In this document: one piece after another, positions 18,351-26,662 of the stretch | Layout of the letters: each line of letters opens with the position of its first letter | Position numbering within the stretch: the stretch's first letter is position 1 | Origin: Bacteroidales bacterium M6 | Lineage (GTDB): Bacteria > Bacteroidota > Bacteroidia > Bacteroidales > Muribaculaceae | Assembly (NCBI GenBank): GCA_001689485.1 | Contig: LUJQ01000021.1 | Span: forward strand, 159,056 to 223,055 | Reading direction: 5' to 3' | Length of the DNA stretch: 64,000 bases | Notes under the pieces: generated by a model | The model's database searches: none | What the model saw: only the letters and a program-made list of their open reading frames with translations | Told to the model about the DNA's origin: nothing | Made by a program: the position numbers and the translations under genes

Positions 18351-19244
18351 ATGATGAAATCCAGTCGGCAACGTTGGTTCTGCGACTTCAAGGAGCATGG
18401 CAAACGGGCAGTGACGGCCTTTTTGGCCGCCGCTATGCTTGTGTCGGCATGCCCCCTGGATGCCTATGCGACAACACAGGGTGCGCCGCAGACACCGGCA
18501 CACGCCCCCGGCACGCGTGCAACCACCCGCGCCGTGCCACGTCAGGCATCACCAGTCCCGGCCAACGACCCACAGGCAGCCCTGCCGGATTCAATCCCGT
18601 TAGGGAAACCCCTCGACAAACCGGCCGAAGTGGCGGAAGATGAATTCTCGACTGCCGGCGGCAGGATAGAATTCACCCCGGTCGACACCATTGCCATAGT
18701 AACCGATTCCGTAGCCGCCCAACCTGACGAATGGGTGCCAAGGGAAGTGGAATTCGCCCCCGACCCCACCAAAGCCACATGGATGTCGGCGCTCTTCCCC
18801 GGGCTGGGGCAGGTGTATAACCGGCGTTATTGGAAACTGCCGATAATCGTGGGGGGGTATCTCGGCCTGGCATATGCCACAAACTGGAACAACTCCATGC
18901 TGCGCGACTACACCAAGGCATATGCCGACCTGCTCGACAACGACCCGAATACACGCAGCTACATGGACATGTTCTCGCCCAACGTAAAGGAGGAGAACCT
19001 CGACCGCAGCTGGTTGCAGAATGTGTTGCGTTCAAGGAAAAACTACTTCCGGCGCAACCGCGACCTCTGCATCATATCGATGGTAGGGGTCTACCTGCTT
19101 GCAATGGTCGACGCCTATGTCGACGCCTCGCTCTCACATTTCGACATTTCACCCGACCTGTCGATGGATGTCGTGCCGGCACTGATGCAGGACGGCCGGC
19201 AACGTTACCCGTCGGTCGGACTGATGTGGGCACTCAACTTTTAG
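18351..19244 (+). CDS. DUF5683 domain protein
   Basis: Family of Bacteroidetes envelope proteins with no known reaction, usually encoded between parB and mltD. The 297-residue product has an N-terminal export signal (VTAFLAAAMLVSAC, which could also be a lipobox), a disordered Pro/Ala-rich region to about residue 130, and the DUF5683 core beginning with ATWMSALFPGLGQVYNRRYW. Two hydrophobic helices follow, IIVGGYLGLAYATNW and LCIISMVGVYLLAMVDAYVDA. The next gene, mltD, is as expected, but parA and parB are not upstream; the gene has its own promoter instead. The start is taken at the first of two adjacent ATGs. Confidence 0.85.
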   Translation: MMKSSRQRWFCDFKEHGKRAVTAFLAAAMLVSACPLDAYATTQGAPQTPAHAPGTRATTRAVPRQASPVPANDPQAALPDSIPLGKPLDKPAEVAEDEFSTAGGRIEFTPVDTIAIVTDSVAAQPDEWVPREVEFAPDPTKATWMSALFPGLGQVYNRRYWKLPIIVGGYLGLAYATNWNNSMLRDYTKAYADLLDNDPNTRSYMDMFSPNVKEENLDRSWLQNVLRSRKNYFRRNRDLCIISMVGVYLLAMVDAYVDASLSHFDISPDLSMDVVPALMQDGRQRYPSVGLMWALNF

Positions 19245-19309
19245 CTTTTAGCGGTTGTCTGAATTTGTCACGAAAATTCGTCAGGCAATCACTTAAAAAC
19301 GTATTACAG

Positions 19310-21091
19310 ATGAAAATCCTTAAAAAGACAGCTTTATTCCTCTGTGTGGCAGCTTCGGCCATATGTGCCGCTGCAAGCCCGTCGATTCTGACATTATCCG
19401 ACCACGCCAACGACTCAACCATCATCTATCCCGAAAGTGTCGAGACCGACACCCATAAGATGATGCAGAACTGGTATCTGAGAACCTACACGGCTCTCGA
19501 CCGCGACGTCGACAGCCGCCCCGACGTAACAACCTCCGACGAGGAGATAATAAAGCGTCTGCAAAGCATCCCTACAACGATCGAACTGCCGTTCAACTCC
19601 ATAGTCCGCAACTATATCGACCTTTACACAGGCCGTAAACGCAGCCTTGTGGAAAGCATGCTGGGCATGAGCCTCTACTATATGCCGATTTTCGAGGAAG
19701 CGCTCGAACGCGAAGGGCTTCCCATCGAGCTGAAATACCTCCCTGTCATCGAATCGGCACTTAACCCCGACGCTGTGTCGCGTGCCGGGGCAACCGGCCT
19801 TTGGCAGATAATGCTCCCCACAGCACGCGGCCTGGGCCTGGAGGTGAACACCCTGGTCGATGAGCGGCGCGACCCGGTGCGGTCGTCAGAAGCCGCGACC
19901 AAATACCTCCGCCAGCTCCACGACATTTATAACGACTGGTCGCTCGCCATAGCAGCCTACAACTGCGGGCCGGGCAACGTGAACAAAGCCATGCGCCGTG
20001 CAGGCGAGGAAGGCAAGGACTTTTGGACAATCTACCCCTATCTCCCGGCCGAGACACGCGGATATGTGCCATGTTTCATCGCAGCCACATATGTGATGAA
20101 CTATTATCACAAACACAACATCTCGCCCGCCCTTGCCAAGCGCCCCATCATAACCGACTCGGTGCATGTCAACCAAAGGGTGCACTTCAACCAGATTGCC
20201 GATGTGCTACACATCCCGGTCGAGGAGCTGCAAATCCTCAACCCTCAATATCGCAAACAGGAAATCCCCGGCGACATACGCCCCTACCCGCTGGTGCTTC
20301 CCGCCACACAGACCTGCTCCTATGTAATCAGCGAGAAGGCAATCGCATCACACGATGCCGGCCGCTATGCACGCCGCGATGTGGTAGAACCGTCAACAGG
20401 GATGGAACCACGCCCCGACACCGTCGACGGCCAGGAAGGCGAATGGGTAACAACCGAAGTTGTGAAATACCACAAAGTGCGCCGCAAGGAAACGATGGCC
20501 TCCATCGCCAGAAAATACGGCGTGACACTACGCAGCCTCAAACGCGCAAACGGCAACATACGCAAGCCTCGTCGTGGCCAGACACTTAAGGTAGTGACCA
20601 CAAAACGCGAGTTCCGCCCCTATGAGACAACCCCGCCCGAAGGCGACAACCTGCTGGTGAAGAACCCCGAAATGCCTGCATACGACAACGGGGCAGAAAA
20701 CAATGAAACAACAGCAGCCACCGACACGACGGCAATGGTTGGGAATATGGCACCAACCGACAGCATCAACGGCACCGCAACCCCGGAAAATGCATCGGAA
20801 CAGGCCGATACCACGACAACAGCAAAGGTTGCCGACACATTCCGCAACTCGAAAGCAAAGCAGGAATCAGCCGCAGCCACGGCAAAAAAAGATAACGCGA
20901 AACCGGCAGCATCGAAGAAACAGAAAAACAAGAACGCCAAAAATGCCGCCGCCAAGACCCATACCGTGCGACGCGGCGAAAGCCTGTATAAAATCGCAAA
21001 ACGCAACGGCACAACCGTCGAGGAGCTTCTCCGACTCAACAACCTCAAAAACGACAAGCTCCAGATAGGCGACAAAATCCGCGTGAAATAA
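19310..21091 (+). CDS. mltD: Membrane-bound lytic transglycosylase D with LysM domains
   Basis: Cleaves the glycan strands of peptidoglycan in the periplasm. The 593-residue protein has a signal peptide (MKILKKTALFLCVAASAICA), an SLT domain at about 125-290 with catalytic Glu148 (VIESALNP), the downstream GLWQIM motif and AAYNCGPGNV. Three LysM-type segments follow: a weak one at about 303-330, one beginning HKVRRKETMASIARKYG, and a clear C-terminal one beginning HTVRRGESLYKIAKRNG. A linker rich in Thr, Ala, Asn and Lys precedes the last LysM. The frame is open much further upstream, but only the ATG at 19310 gives a signal peptide. Confidence 0.94.
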   Translation: MKILKKTALFLCVAASAICAAASPSILTLSDHANDSTIIYPESVETDTHKMMQNWYLRTYTALDRDVDSRPDVTTSDEEIIKRLQSIPTTIELPFNSIVRNYIDLYTGRKRSLVESMLGMSLYYMPIFEEALEREGLPIELKYLPVIESALNPDAVSRAGATGLWQIMLPTARGLGLEVNTLVDERRDPVRSSEAATKYLRQLHDIYNDWSLAIAAYNCGPGNVNKAMRRAGEEGKDFWTIYPYLPAETRGYVPCFIAATYVMNYYHKHNISPALAKRPIITDSVHVNQRVHFNQIADVLHIPVEELQILNPQYRKQEIPGDIRPYPLVLPATQTCSYVISEKAIASHDAGRYARRDVVEPSTGMEPRPDTVDGQEGEWVTTEVVKYHKVRRKETMASIARKYGVTLRSLKRANGNIRKPRRGQTLKVVTTKREFRPYETTPPEGDNLLVKNPEMPAYDNGAENNETTAATDTTAMVGNMAPTDSINGTATPENASEQADTTTTAKVADTFRNSKAKQESAAATAKKDNAKPAASKKQKNKNAKNAAAKTHTVRRGESLYKIAKRNGTTVEELLRLNNLKNDKLQIGDKIRVK

Positions 21092-21118
21092 CCAAAATCA
21101 ACACAAAGCATTATCACC

Positions 21119-22387
21119 ATGGACGAAAATCAGACATTGACAGCCGGAACAGCAACGCAACAGCCGGTTCCCGACAACCTCGAGCTGATTCTGATAAACA
21201 TAAGCGGACACGACCGTCCCGGTGTTACAGCGGCACTTACCGCTATCCTGGCGAAATACAACGCGATGATCCTGGATATAGGCCAGGCCGACATCCACCA
21301 CACATTGTCGCTCGGTATCCTGGTACGCACAACCAGCGATGTGTCGGGCGACATCCTCAAAGACCTCCTGTTCAAAGCCTACGACCTCGGTGTGAAAATC
21401 CGCTTCACCCCGGTAACAGCCGAAGAATACCGCAACTGGGTAAACCGTCAGGGGAAAAACCGCTGGATTATAACCCTCCTTGGCCGACGGCTGACAGCAC
21501 GCCACATCGCCCTCGTTTCGGAAGTCGTGTCAGAACAAGGATTGAACATCGATGCCATACAGCGCCTCACAGGCCGCCAGCCACTTGAAGAAGGAACTTT
21601 CTCAAGGGCAAAGGCATGCATCGAATTCTCAGTGCGAGGCACACCCGCAAACCGCGACGAGATGCAGAGCCGGTTCATTCAGATTTCCTCGAACGAAGGT
21701 TTCGACATTTCCTTGCAGGAAGACACCATGTACCGACGCTGCCGCCGTTTGATATGCTTCGATATGGACTCCACCCTTATCCAGACAGAGTGCATCGACC
21801 AACTGGCCGAAAAAGCCGGGGTGGGCGACCAGGTCCGGGAAATCACCGAACGCGCCATGCGTGGCGAAATCGACTTCAACGAAAGCTTCACCGAACGTGT
21901 GGCGCTGCTCAAAGGGCTTGATGTCGGGGTAATGCAGGAAATTGCTGAAAACCTGCCGATAACGGAAGGTGTAGAGCGCATGATGCAGGTACTGAAACGT
22001 GCAGGCTACAAAACCGCCATCCTTTCAGGAGGATTCACTTTCTTCGGCGACTACCTCAAACGGAAATATGGCTTCGACTATGTGTATGCCAACGAATTGG
22101 AAGTTGCCGACGGCAAGCTTACCGGACGATATGTAGGCGAGGTGGTCGACGGCAAACGGAAAGCCGAGCTGCTGCGCCTGATTGCACAGGTTGAAAACGT
22201 AAACATAGCACAGACAATCGCCGTGGGCGACGGGGCCAACGACCTTCCGATGCTCTCAACCGCAGGTCTCGGCATAGCATTCCACGCCAAACCGAAGGTA
22301 AAAGCCACCGCTCGCCAGTCAATCTCGACAATCGGCATCGACGGGGTGCTCTACTTTCTCGGATTCAAAGACTCTTATATTTCATAA
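21119..22387 (+). CDS. serB: Phosphoserine phosphatase with two ACT-like domains
   Basis: Last step of serine synthesis, hydrolysis of O-phosphoserine. The 422-residue protein has two ACT-type regions (about 22-95, LILINISGHDRPGVTAAL; and about 116-200) ahead of the HAD domain. The HAD domain shows motif I DMDSTLI with Asp215 and Asp217, motif II in ILSGGFTFF, and motif III AVGDGANDLPML. The two ACT regions suggest feedback control by an amino acid, as in other SerB proteins of this length. It follows mltD by 27 bases and is probably in the same transcript, in the place where other Bacteroides genomes often have relA. Confidence 0.95.
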   Translation: MDENQTLTAGTATQQPVPDNLELILINISGHDRPGVTAALTAILAKYNAMILDIGQADIHHTLSLGILVRTTSDVSGDILKDLLFKAYDLGVKIRFTPVTAEEYRNWVNRQGKNRWIITLLGRRLTARHIALVSEVVSEQGLNIDAIQRLTGRQPLEEGTFSRAKACIEFSVRGTPANRDEMQSRFIQISSNEGFDISLQEDTMYRRCRRLICFDMDSTLIQTECIDQLAEKAGVGDQVREITERAMRGEIDFNESFTERVALLKGLDVGVMQEIAENLPITEGVERMMQVLKRAGYKTAILSGGFTFFGDYLKRKYGFDYVYANELEVADGKLTGRYVGEVVDGKRKAELLRLIAQVENVNIAQTIAVGDGANDLPMLSTAGLGIAFHAKPKVKATARQSISTIGIDGVLYFLGFKDSYIS

Positions 22388-22459
22388 CCGCATCCGCCCC
22401 ATCCCATAAATCTGATAAAATTATAACCCCTACAACTCTCACAACTCCGGATAACCCTT

Positions 22460-23860
22460 ATGATTGACAACTCGACATTCGGCACCCTCAAAGCAATGTT
22501 CCACACCTTCGGGTGCAAACTGAACTTTGCCGAGACCTCGACGGTTGCCCGCACCTTTGCCCACGAAGGCATCAGGCGCGTCACCGCCGGGGAGAAACCC
22601 GATATCATAGTTGTCAACACATGCAGCGTCACGGAACTCGCCGACAAAAAATGCCGACAGACAATCCGTTCCTTCCACAGGCGCTATCCCGAAGCGGCAA
22701 TCCTGGTCACAGGCTGCTATGCACAGCTCAAACCAGGCGAAGTGGCCGGTATCGAGGGGGTGGCCGTAGTAGCCGGTAACGATAAGAAAGGGGAGCTTAC
22801 GAACTTCCTGCGGCAATGGATCGCATCGCGCAACGTTGAGAGCCATGTAGTGCCTACAAACGAGTTGCGGACTTTCACCCCCTCTTGTTCACGCGGCGAC
22901 CGCACACGCTATTTCCTGAAAGTGCAGGACGGATGCGACTACTGGTGCACCTACTGCACCATCCCCGCAGCCCGTGGGCGCAGCCGCTCCGGCACAATCC
23001 ATTCCATTGTGAGCCAGGCACGCGAGGCTGCTGCCGACGGTGCAAAGGAAATCGTTATCACCGGGGTTAATATAGGCGATTTCGGAAAACGAACCATGCT
23101 GCCCGACGGCACACGGCTCAATGACAGCAAGGAAACCTTTCTCGACCTGATTCGCGAACTCGACAAGGTGGAAGGCATCGAGCGCTACCGCATCTCCTCA
23201 ATCGAGCCTAACCTGCTCACCGACGAAATAATCGAATTCTGTGCGTCATCCCGTGCCTTCATGCCACATTTCCATATACCTCTGCAAAGCGGTTCCGATG
23301 ATGTGCTGCGGCTCATGCACAGGCACTACGACACAGCCCTGTTCCGCCACAAAATCGAACGGATACGTGAACTCATACCCCACGCATTCATCGGGGTCGA
23401 CCTCATTGTGGGTGCCCGTGGCGAAACAGCCGACGAATTCGCCCGCTCACGCGACTTTATCGAGAGCCTCCCCATAACCCGCCTGCACATTTTCCCATAT
23501 TCCGAACGTCCGGGCACGAAGGCTTTGGAAATCGGCCACACCGTAGCACCCGACGAAAAACACCGCCGTGTGAACGAGATGCTTAAACTCTCCGAAAGGA
23601 AAATGAACGAATTCGCATCGCGGTTTCTCGGCACGGCACGCCCGGTGCTGCTCGAACGCGGCAAGGCCGGCCACCCCATGAGCGGGTTTACCGACAACTA
23701 TCTGAAAGTATCGGTCGACGCCCCGGTGGGTCTCGACAACACTATTGTCAACGTGAACCTGGTTTCACTGATACCTACCGAAATCGGCGATTGCCATGTC
23801 AGTGCCACCCTGGCAGATGCATCTACCGGCAACATCCCGTCAAACGGGAAAACACTCTGA
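22460..23860 (+). CDS. mtaB: tRNA t6A37 methylthiotransferase MtaB
   Basis: Radical SAM enzyme that converts t6A to ms2t6A at position 37 of tRNAs reading ANN codons. The 466-residue protein has the N-terminal UPF0004 domain with three cluster cysteines, Cys19 (TFGCKLNFAETS), Cys55 and Cys86. The radical SAM motif is CDYWCTYC (Cys159, Cys163, Cys166), followed by a TRAM-like C-terminal domain. The TFGCKLN form rather than TYGCQMN points to MtaB rather than MiaB. It is followed 6 bases later by the acyltransferase gene, a synteny common in Bacteroidales. Confidence 0.93.
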   Translation: MIDNSTFGTLKAMFHTFGCKLNFAETSTVARTFAHEGIRRVTAGEKPDIIVVNTCSVTELADKKCRQTIRSFHRRYPEAAILVTGCYAQLKPGEVAGIEGVAVVAGNDKKGELTNFLRQWIASRNVESHVVPTNELRTFTPSCSRGDRTRYFLKVQDGCDYWCTYCTIPAARGRSRSGTIHSIVSQAREAAADGAKEIVITGVNIGDFGKRTMLPDGTRLNDSKETFLDLIRELDKVEGIERYRISSIEPNLLTDEIIEFCASSRAFMPHFHIPLQSGSDDVLRLMHRHYDTALFRHKIERIRELIPHAFIGVDLIVGARGETADEFARSRDFIESLPITRLHIFPYSERPGTKALEIGHTVAPDEKHRRVNEMLKLSERKMNEFASRFLGTARPVLLERGKAGHPMSGFTDNYLKVSVDAPVGLDNTIVNVNLVSLIPTEIGDCHVSATLADASTGNIPSNGKTL

Positions 23861-23866
23861 AACGAT

Positions 23867-24802
23867 ATGGCAGCACAACGCCCCGGCATCAAAAAAAACA
23901 CCTGGTTCGGCATACTTGTAGCTATGCTCAAAGGTGTGGCGCACCTCCCGTTCTGGATACTCTACCGGCTGAGTGACCTGACCTTCCTTCTTATGTGTTA
24001 CGTTGTGCGCTACCGCCGGGCCGTTATCGATAAAAACCTGTCGGAATCATTCCCGGAACTCCCGGCAAACGAACGTGCCAGGATTCGCCGACGCTTTTAC
24101 CGAAATTTCACCGACTATATTTTCGAGACTATAAAGCTACTACATGTAAGCGATTCGCAGATGCGCCGACGCATGACCTTCTCCGGGGTTGGCATGACAG
24201 ATTCCTATCTGAGGCAAGGGCGCCCCGTAGTGGCGTTCTTTTCCCATTGCGGCAACTGGGAGTGGGCACCGTCGGTAACGTTGTGGTCAGGGCTGACACC
24301 CGGCAAGGATGCCGAATTCTGCCAGATTTACCGCCCCTTGCGCAACAGGAATATGGATGCCCTCATGCTGACACTCCGCAGCCGGTTCGGTTCCGTATCA
24401 CTCCCTAAAAACCGTGCGTTCCTCGACCTCCTGCGCTACCGCAAACGGGACCTGCCGACTATCACCGGGTTCATGAGCGACCAAAAACCCAGCCATGGCG
24501 ACCAGGGGCATATAACCTGCTTCCTCAACCACCCCACGGCATTTATAACCGGCACCGAAACCGTGGCACGCCGCCTCGATGCAGCCGTAGTCTACTGGGA
24601 TATGCGGAAAACCTCACGCGGGCGCTACCACATCGATATGAAACTTATCACCGACGCGCCCAACCAACTGCCGCAAGGCGCCATAACCGACCGCTACGTC
24701 TCACTGCTTAGCCAGACCATCAGGCGCGACCCGGCCATTTGGCTGTGGTCGCATAAGCGATGGAAGCATCCAGTCACCATGCCAACCGACATTGAAAAAT
24801 GA
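23867..24802 (+). CDS. Lipid A-type acyltransferase (LpxL/HtrB family)
   Basis: Transfers a secondary acyl chain to lipid A at the inner membrane. The 311-residue protein has an N-terminal hydrophobic region (LKGVAHLPFWILYRLSDLTF) and the catalytic HX4E motif, His127 and Glu132 in SHCGNWEW. Downstream blocks FMSDQKPSHGD and FLNHPTAFITGTE are typical of the family. The stop codon overlaps the next start (ATGA), so it is translationally coupled to the glycosyltransferase. Which acyl position it modifies cannot be told. Confidence 0.92.
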   Translation: MAAQRPGIKKNTWFGILVAMLKGVAHLPFWILYRLSDLTFLLMCYVVRYRRAVIDKNLSESFPELPANERARIRRRFYRNFTDYIFETIKLLHVSDSQMRRRMTFSGVGMTDSYLRQGRPVVAFFSHCGNWEWAPSVTLWSGLTPGKDAEFCQIYRPLRNRNMDALMLTLRSRFGSVSLPKNRAFLDLLRYRKRDLPTITGFMSDQKPSHGDQGHITCFLNHPTAFITGTETVARRLDAAVVYWDMRKTSRGRYHIDMKLITDAPNQLPQGAITDRYVSLLSQTIRRDPAIWLWSHKRWKHPVTMPTDIEK

Positions 24803-25821
24803 CCACTATCGACCAACATCCGCAAACCGCTGTCATAATCCTGAACTGGAACGGGGCAGAACTGCTGCGTCGCTACCTCCCGTCGGTAATTGCAAACACC
24901 CCTGAAGACCTAGCCGATGTAATCGTAGCCGACAACGGCAGCTCCGACAACTCCCTGCAAATCCTTGCCGAGGAATTCCCGTCGGTAAAAGTAATACGGT
25001 TCCGGGAAAATCTCGGTTTTGCAGAAGGCTATAACCGGGCAATAGCATTATGCGCCGGTTACGGCCTCACAGTCCTCCTCAATTCCGATGTGGAAACCCC
25101 TGAAGGATGGCTTCAACCCATTGTCAATGCCATGGATGCAGACCCTGCTCTCGGGGCATGCCAGCCGAAAATACTCAGCTATAACGAACGCCGGAAATTC
25201 GAATACGCAGGCGCATCGGGCGGGTTTATCGACCGCAACGGCTTTCCTTATTGCCGAGGACGCCTGTTTGCAACTGTTGAAGAGGACTGCGGACAATATG
25301 ATGACCCCATACCCGTTTTCTGGGCTACAGGGGCGGCACTCGCCGTAAGGACCGGGCTATATCTTGAAACAGGCGGACTTGACAAGGATTTTTTCGCACA
25401 CATGGAGGAAATCGACCTATGCTGGCGCATACACCTGGCCGGTTACACCATCGCCGTTATCCCGCAAAGTCGCGTTTACCATCTTGGCGGCGGCTCGCTA
25501 CCGGCTTCCAACCCACGGAAAACCTATCTCAACTTCCGCAACAACCTCCTGCTGCTCCATAAAAACCTCCCTGCACATGATGTAGGCCCTGCACTTTTGC
25601 GCCGACGCCTGCTCGACACCGTGGCATGGGCAAAATTCATCCTCACCCTTGATTTCCCAAATGCCGCCGCAATCATCAAAGCCCATGGCGACTTCCGCCG
25701 GATGCGCCGCGCCTACACCTCCCACCCCTCACGCAACCTTTTGAAAGAATTCCCGATGTGCCGCCGCAACATCCTGACCGATTATTACCTGCGCGGCAAA
25801 CGCCGTTTCTCCAATCTATAA
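24799..25821 (+). CDS. Glycosyltransferase family 2
   Basis: A 340-residue GT-A enzyme of the rhamnosyl/galactofuranosyltransferase-like group. The N-terminus has VIILNWNGAELLRRYLP, then VIVADNGSSDNS and LLNSDVETPEGWL, in which the NSD triplet stands for the DXD metal site. Later motifs are FWATGAALAVRTG and FFAHMEEIDLCWR, the expected acceptor-side sequence with the catalytic acidic residues. A C-terminal amphipathic region rich in basic residues may touch the membrane. It is coupled to the acyltransferase gene, so it probably acts on a cell-envelope lipid or polysaccharide. Confidence 0.9.
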   Translation: MTTIDQHPQTAVIILNWNGAELLRRYLPSVIANTPEDLADVIVADNGSSDNSLQILAEEFPSVKVIRFRENLGFAEGYNRAIALCAGYGLTVLLNSDVETPEGWLQPIVNAMDADPALGACQPKILSYNERRKFEYAGASGGFIDRNGFPYCRGRLFATVEEDCGQYDDPIPVFWATGAALAVRTGLYLETGGLDKDFFAHMEEIDLCWRIHLAGYTIAVIPQSRVYHLGGGSLPASNPRKTYLNFRNNLLLLHKNLPAHDVGPALLRRRLLDTVAWAKFILTLDFPNAAAIIKAHGDFRRMRRAYTSHPSRNLLKEFPMCRRNILTDYYLRGKRRFSNL

Positions 25822-25947
25822 ATAGAATTCTTGTTTATAATACATCTACATCACAGGTGTAATAACGGCATATGAATCCCCCAATGCAAATTATTGTTAA
25901 AAATGCTTAAAATAGGGGGGATAAAATGTTACCTCATCAAAAAATCC

Positions 25948-26062
25948 TACCTTTGTGCATATCCTATTTCCTAGAGAATCTATGGTCAAACACCACTATA
26001 TCTAATATTTACAACGCACACTCGCATCAAAAAGGCGCCTCAGACCACTGAGACGCCTTTTT
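25948..26062 (+). ncRNA. Candidate small RNA (promoter -7 box to terminator)
   Basis: TACCTTTG at 25948-25955 is a perfect -7 box. From the predicted start near 25962 there are about 100 bases to a clear terminator at 26029-26062. The interval holds only a 7-codon frame (MVKHHYI, ATG at 25992). A matching -33 box is not clear. No known RNA family was recognised. Confidence 0.4.
26029..26062. terminator. Bidirectional terminator
   Basis: AAAAAGGCG-C-CTCAG, loop ACCA, CTGAG-A-CGCCTTTTT. The stem carries A runs on one side and T runs on the other, so it can stop the plus-strand transcripts arriving from the left and the minus-strand GlsB-like gene ending at 26088. Confidence 0.85.
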
Positions 26063-26087
26063 CATATTTTGTACAAGCTTCAAAACG

Positions 26088-26339
26088 CTAATTACCGATA
26101 GTACGGCTCAATATTCCAACTATCCAGAGTAGGAAAACAGCCCCCACGACCGAGGTGATAAGGCTGCCTATAATTCCGACAGTAGAGATACCCAGCAGGC
26201 CGAACAGCCAGCCCCCAAGCACACCCCCGATTATGCCCACTATAAGGTTGACAACAATGCCGAAGCCCCCTCCGCGCATCAATTTACCGGCCACGAAGCC
26301 GGAAAGGATACCAATCAGTATATACCACAGAAAATTCAT
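26088..26339 (-). CDS. GlsB/YeaQ/YmgE family stress-response membrane protein
   Basis: An 83-residue, almost entirely hydrophobic protein of the transglycosylase-associated family (PF04226). It starts MNFLWYILIGILSGFVAGKL, followed by the Gly-rich helices GIVVNLIVGIIGGVLGGWLF and a third, LITSVVGAVFLLWIVGIL, giving three membrane segments. Members are often induced by general stress; the biochemical role is unknown. It is monocistronic. Copy 1 of the 185-bp hairpin repeat ends 26 bases upstream of its start codon, so its leader or promoter lies in that element. Confidence 0.9.
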   Translation of the reverse strand: MNFLWYILIGILSGFVAGKLMRGGGFGIVVNLIVGIIGGVLGGWLFGLLGISTVGIIGSLITSVVGAVFLLWIVGILSRTIGN

Positions 26340-26365
26340 AATAAAACAGTTTTAAACGTTTCTTT

Positions 26366-26550
26366 TAAGTAAGTCGTGGAAATTATTTATATTGTCTGAG
26401 AGCATACTTTCAGTCGATTTTTATCCGAAGATGAAGGAGTGTAGCTCACTACACGACTGAAGATGAGGATAAAAAGCGGCGAAAGGATGCCGCAGAGAAT
26501 ATAAAGCCTGATTATAGGTTTTATGCGTAATAATTTTCATGACTTACTTA
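26366..26550 (-). repeat. Hairpin repeat with terminal inverted repeats, copy 1
   Basis: 185 bases bounded by TAAGTAAGTC and GACTTACTTA. The terminal inverted repeats extend to about 21 bases with two mismatches (left: position 26366 onward; right: reverse complement from 26550). Inside are TTTATATT/AATATAAA (26386-26393, 26498-26505), CGATTTTTATCC against GGATAAAAAGC, and a short central dyad GTGTAG-CTCA-CTACAC. The whole element can fold into one long imperfect hairpin. It shares order, ends and core pairings with copy 2 at 37729-37916. No coding capacity is seen. With the next 110 bases it makes up the 323-base gap between the GlsB-like and helicase genes. Confidence 0.8.
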
Positions 26551-26662
26551 TGGCAACGCGCTGGCAATCCATTTGGTTCGGCAGTGGCATAGCACTACCG
26601 GCGGCAGATACCCGCTTCCTCCTTCCGTCAATGCCCCGGAATGGCGGCATAATACAGCATTG

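Noticed and set aside
18111..18503. N-terminal extension of the sialate O-acetylesterase
   Set aside because: It would put a 131-residue Cys/His-rich segment in front of a clear signal peptide and would cover the opposite-strand promoter at 18232-18262.
18830..19309. Upstream extension of mltD
   Set aside because: It overlaps the DUF5683 gene in another frame, and a signal peptide is obtained only from the ATG at 19310.
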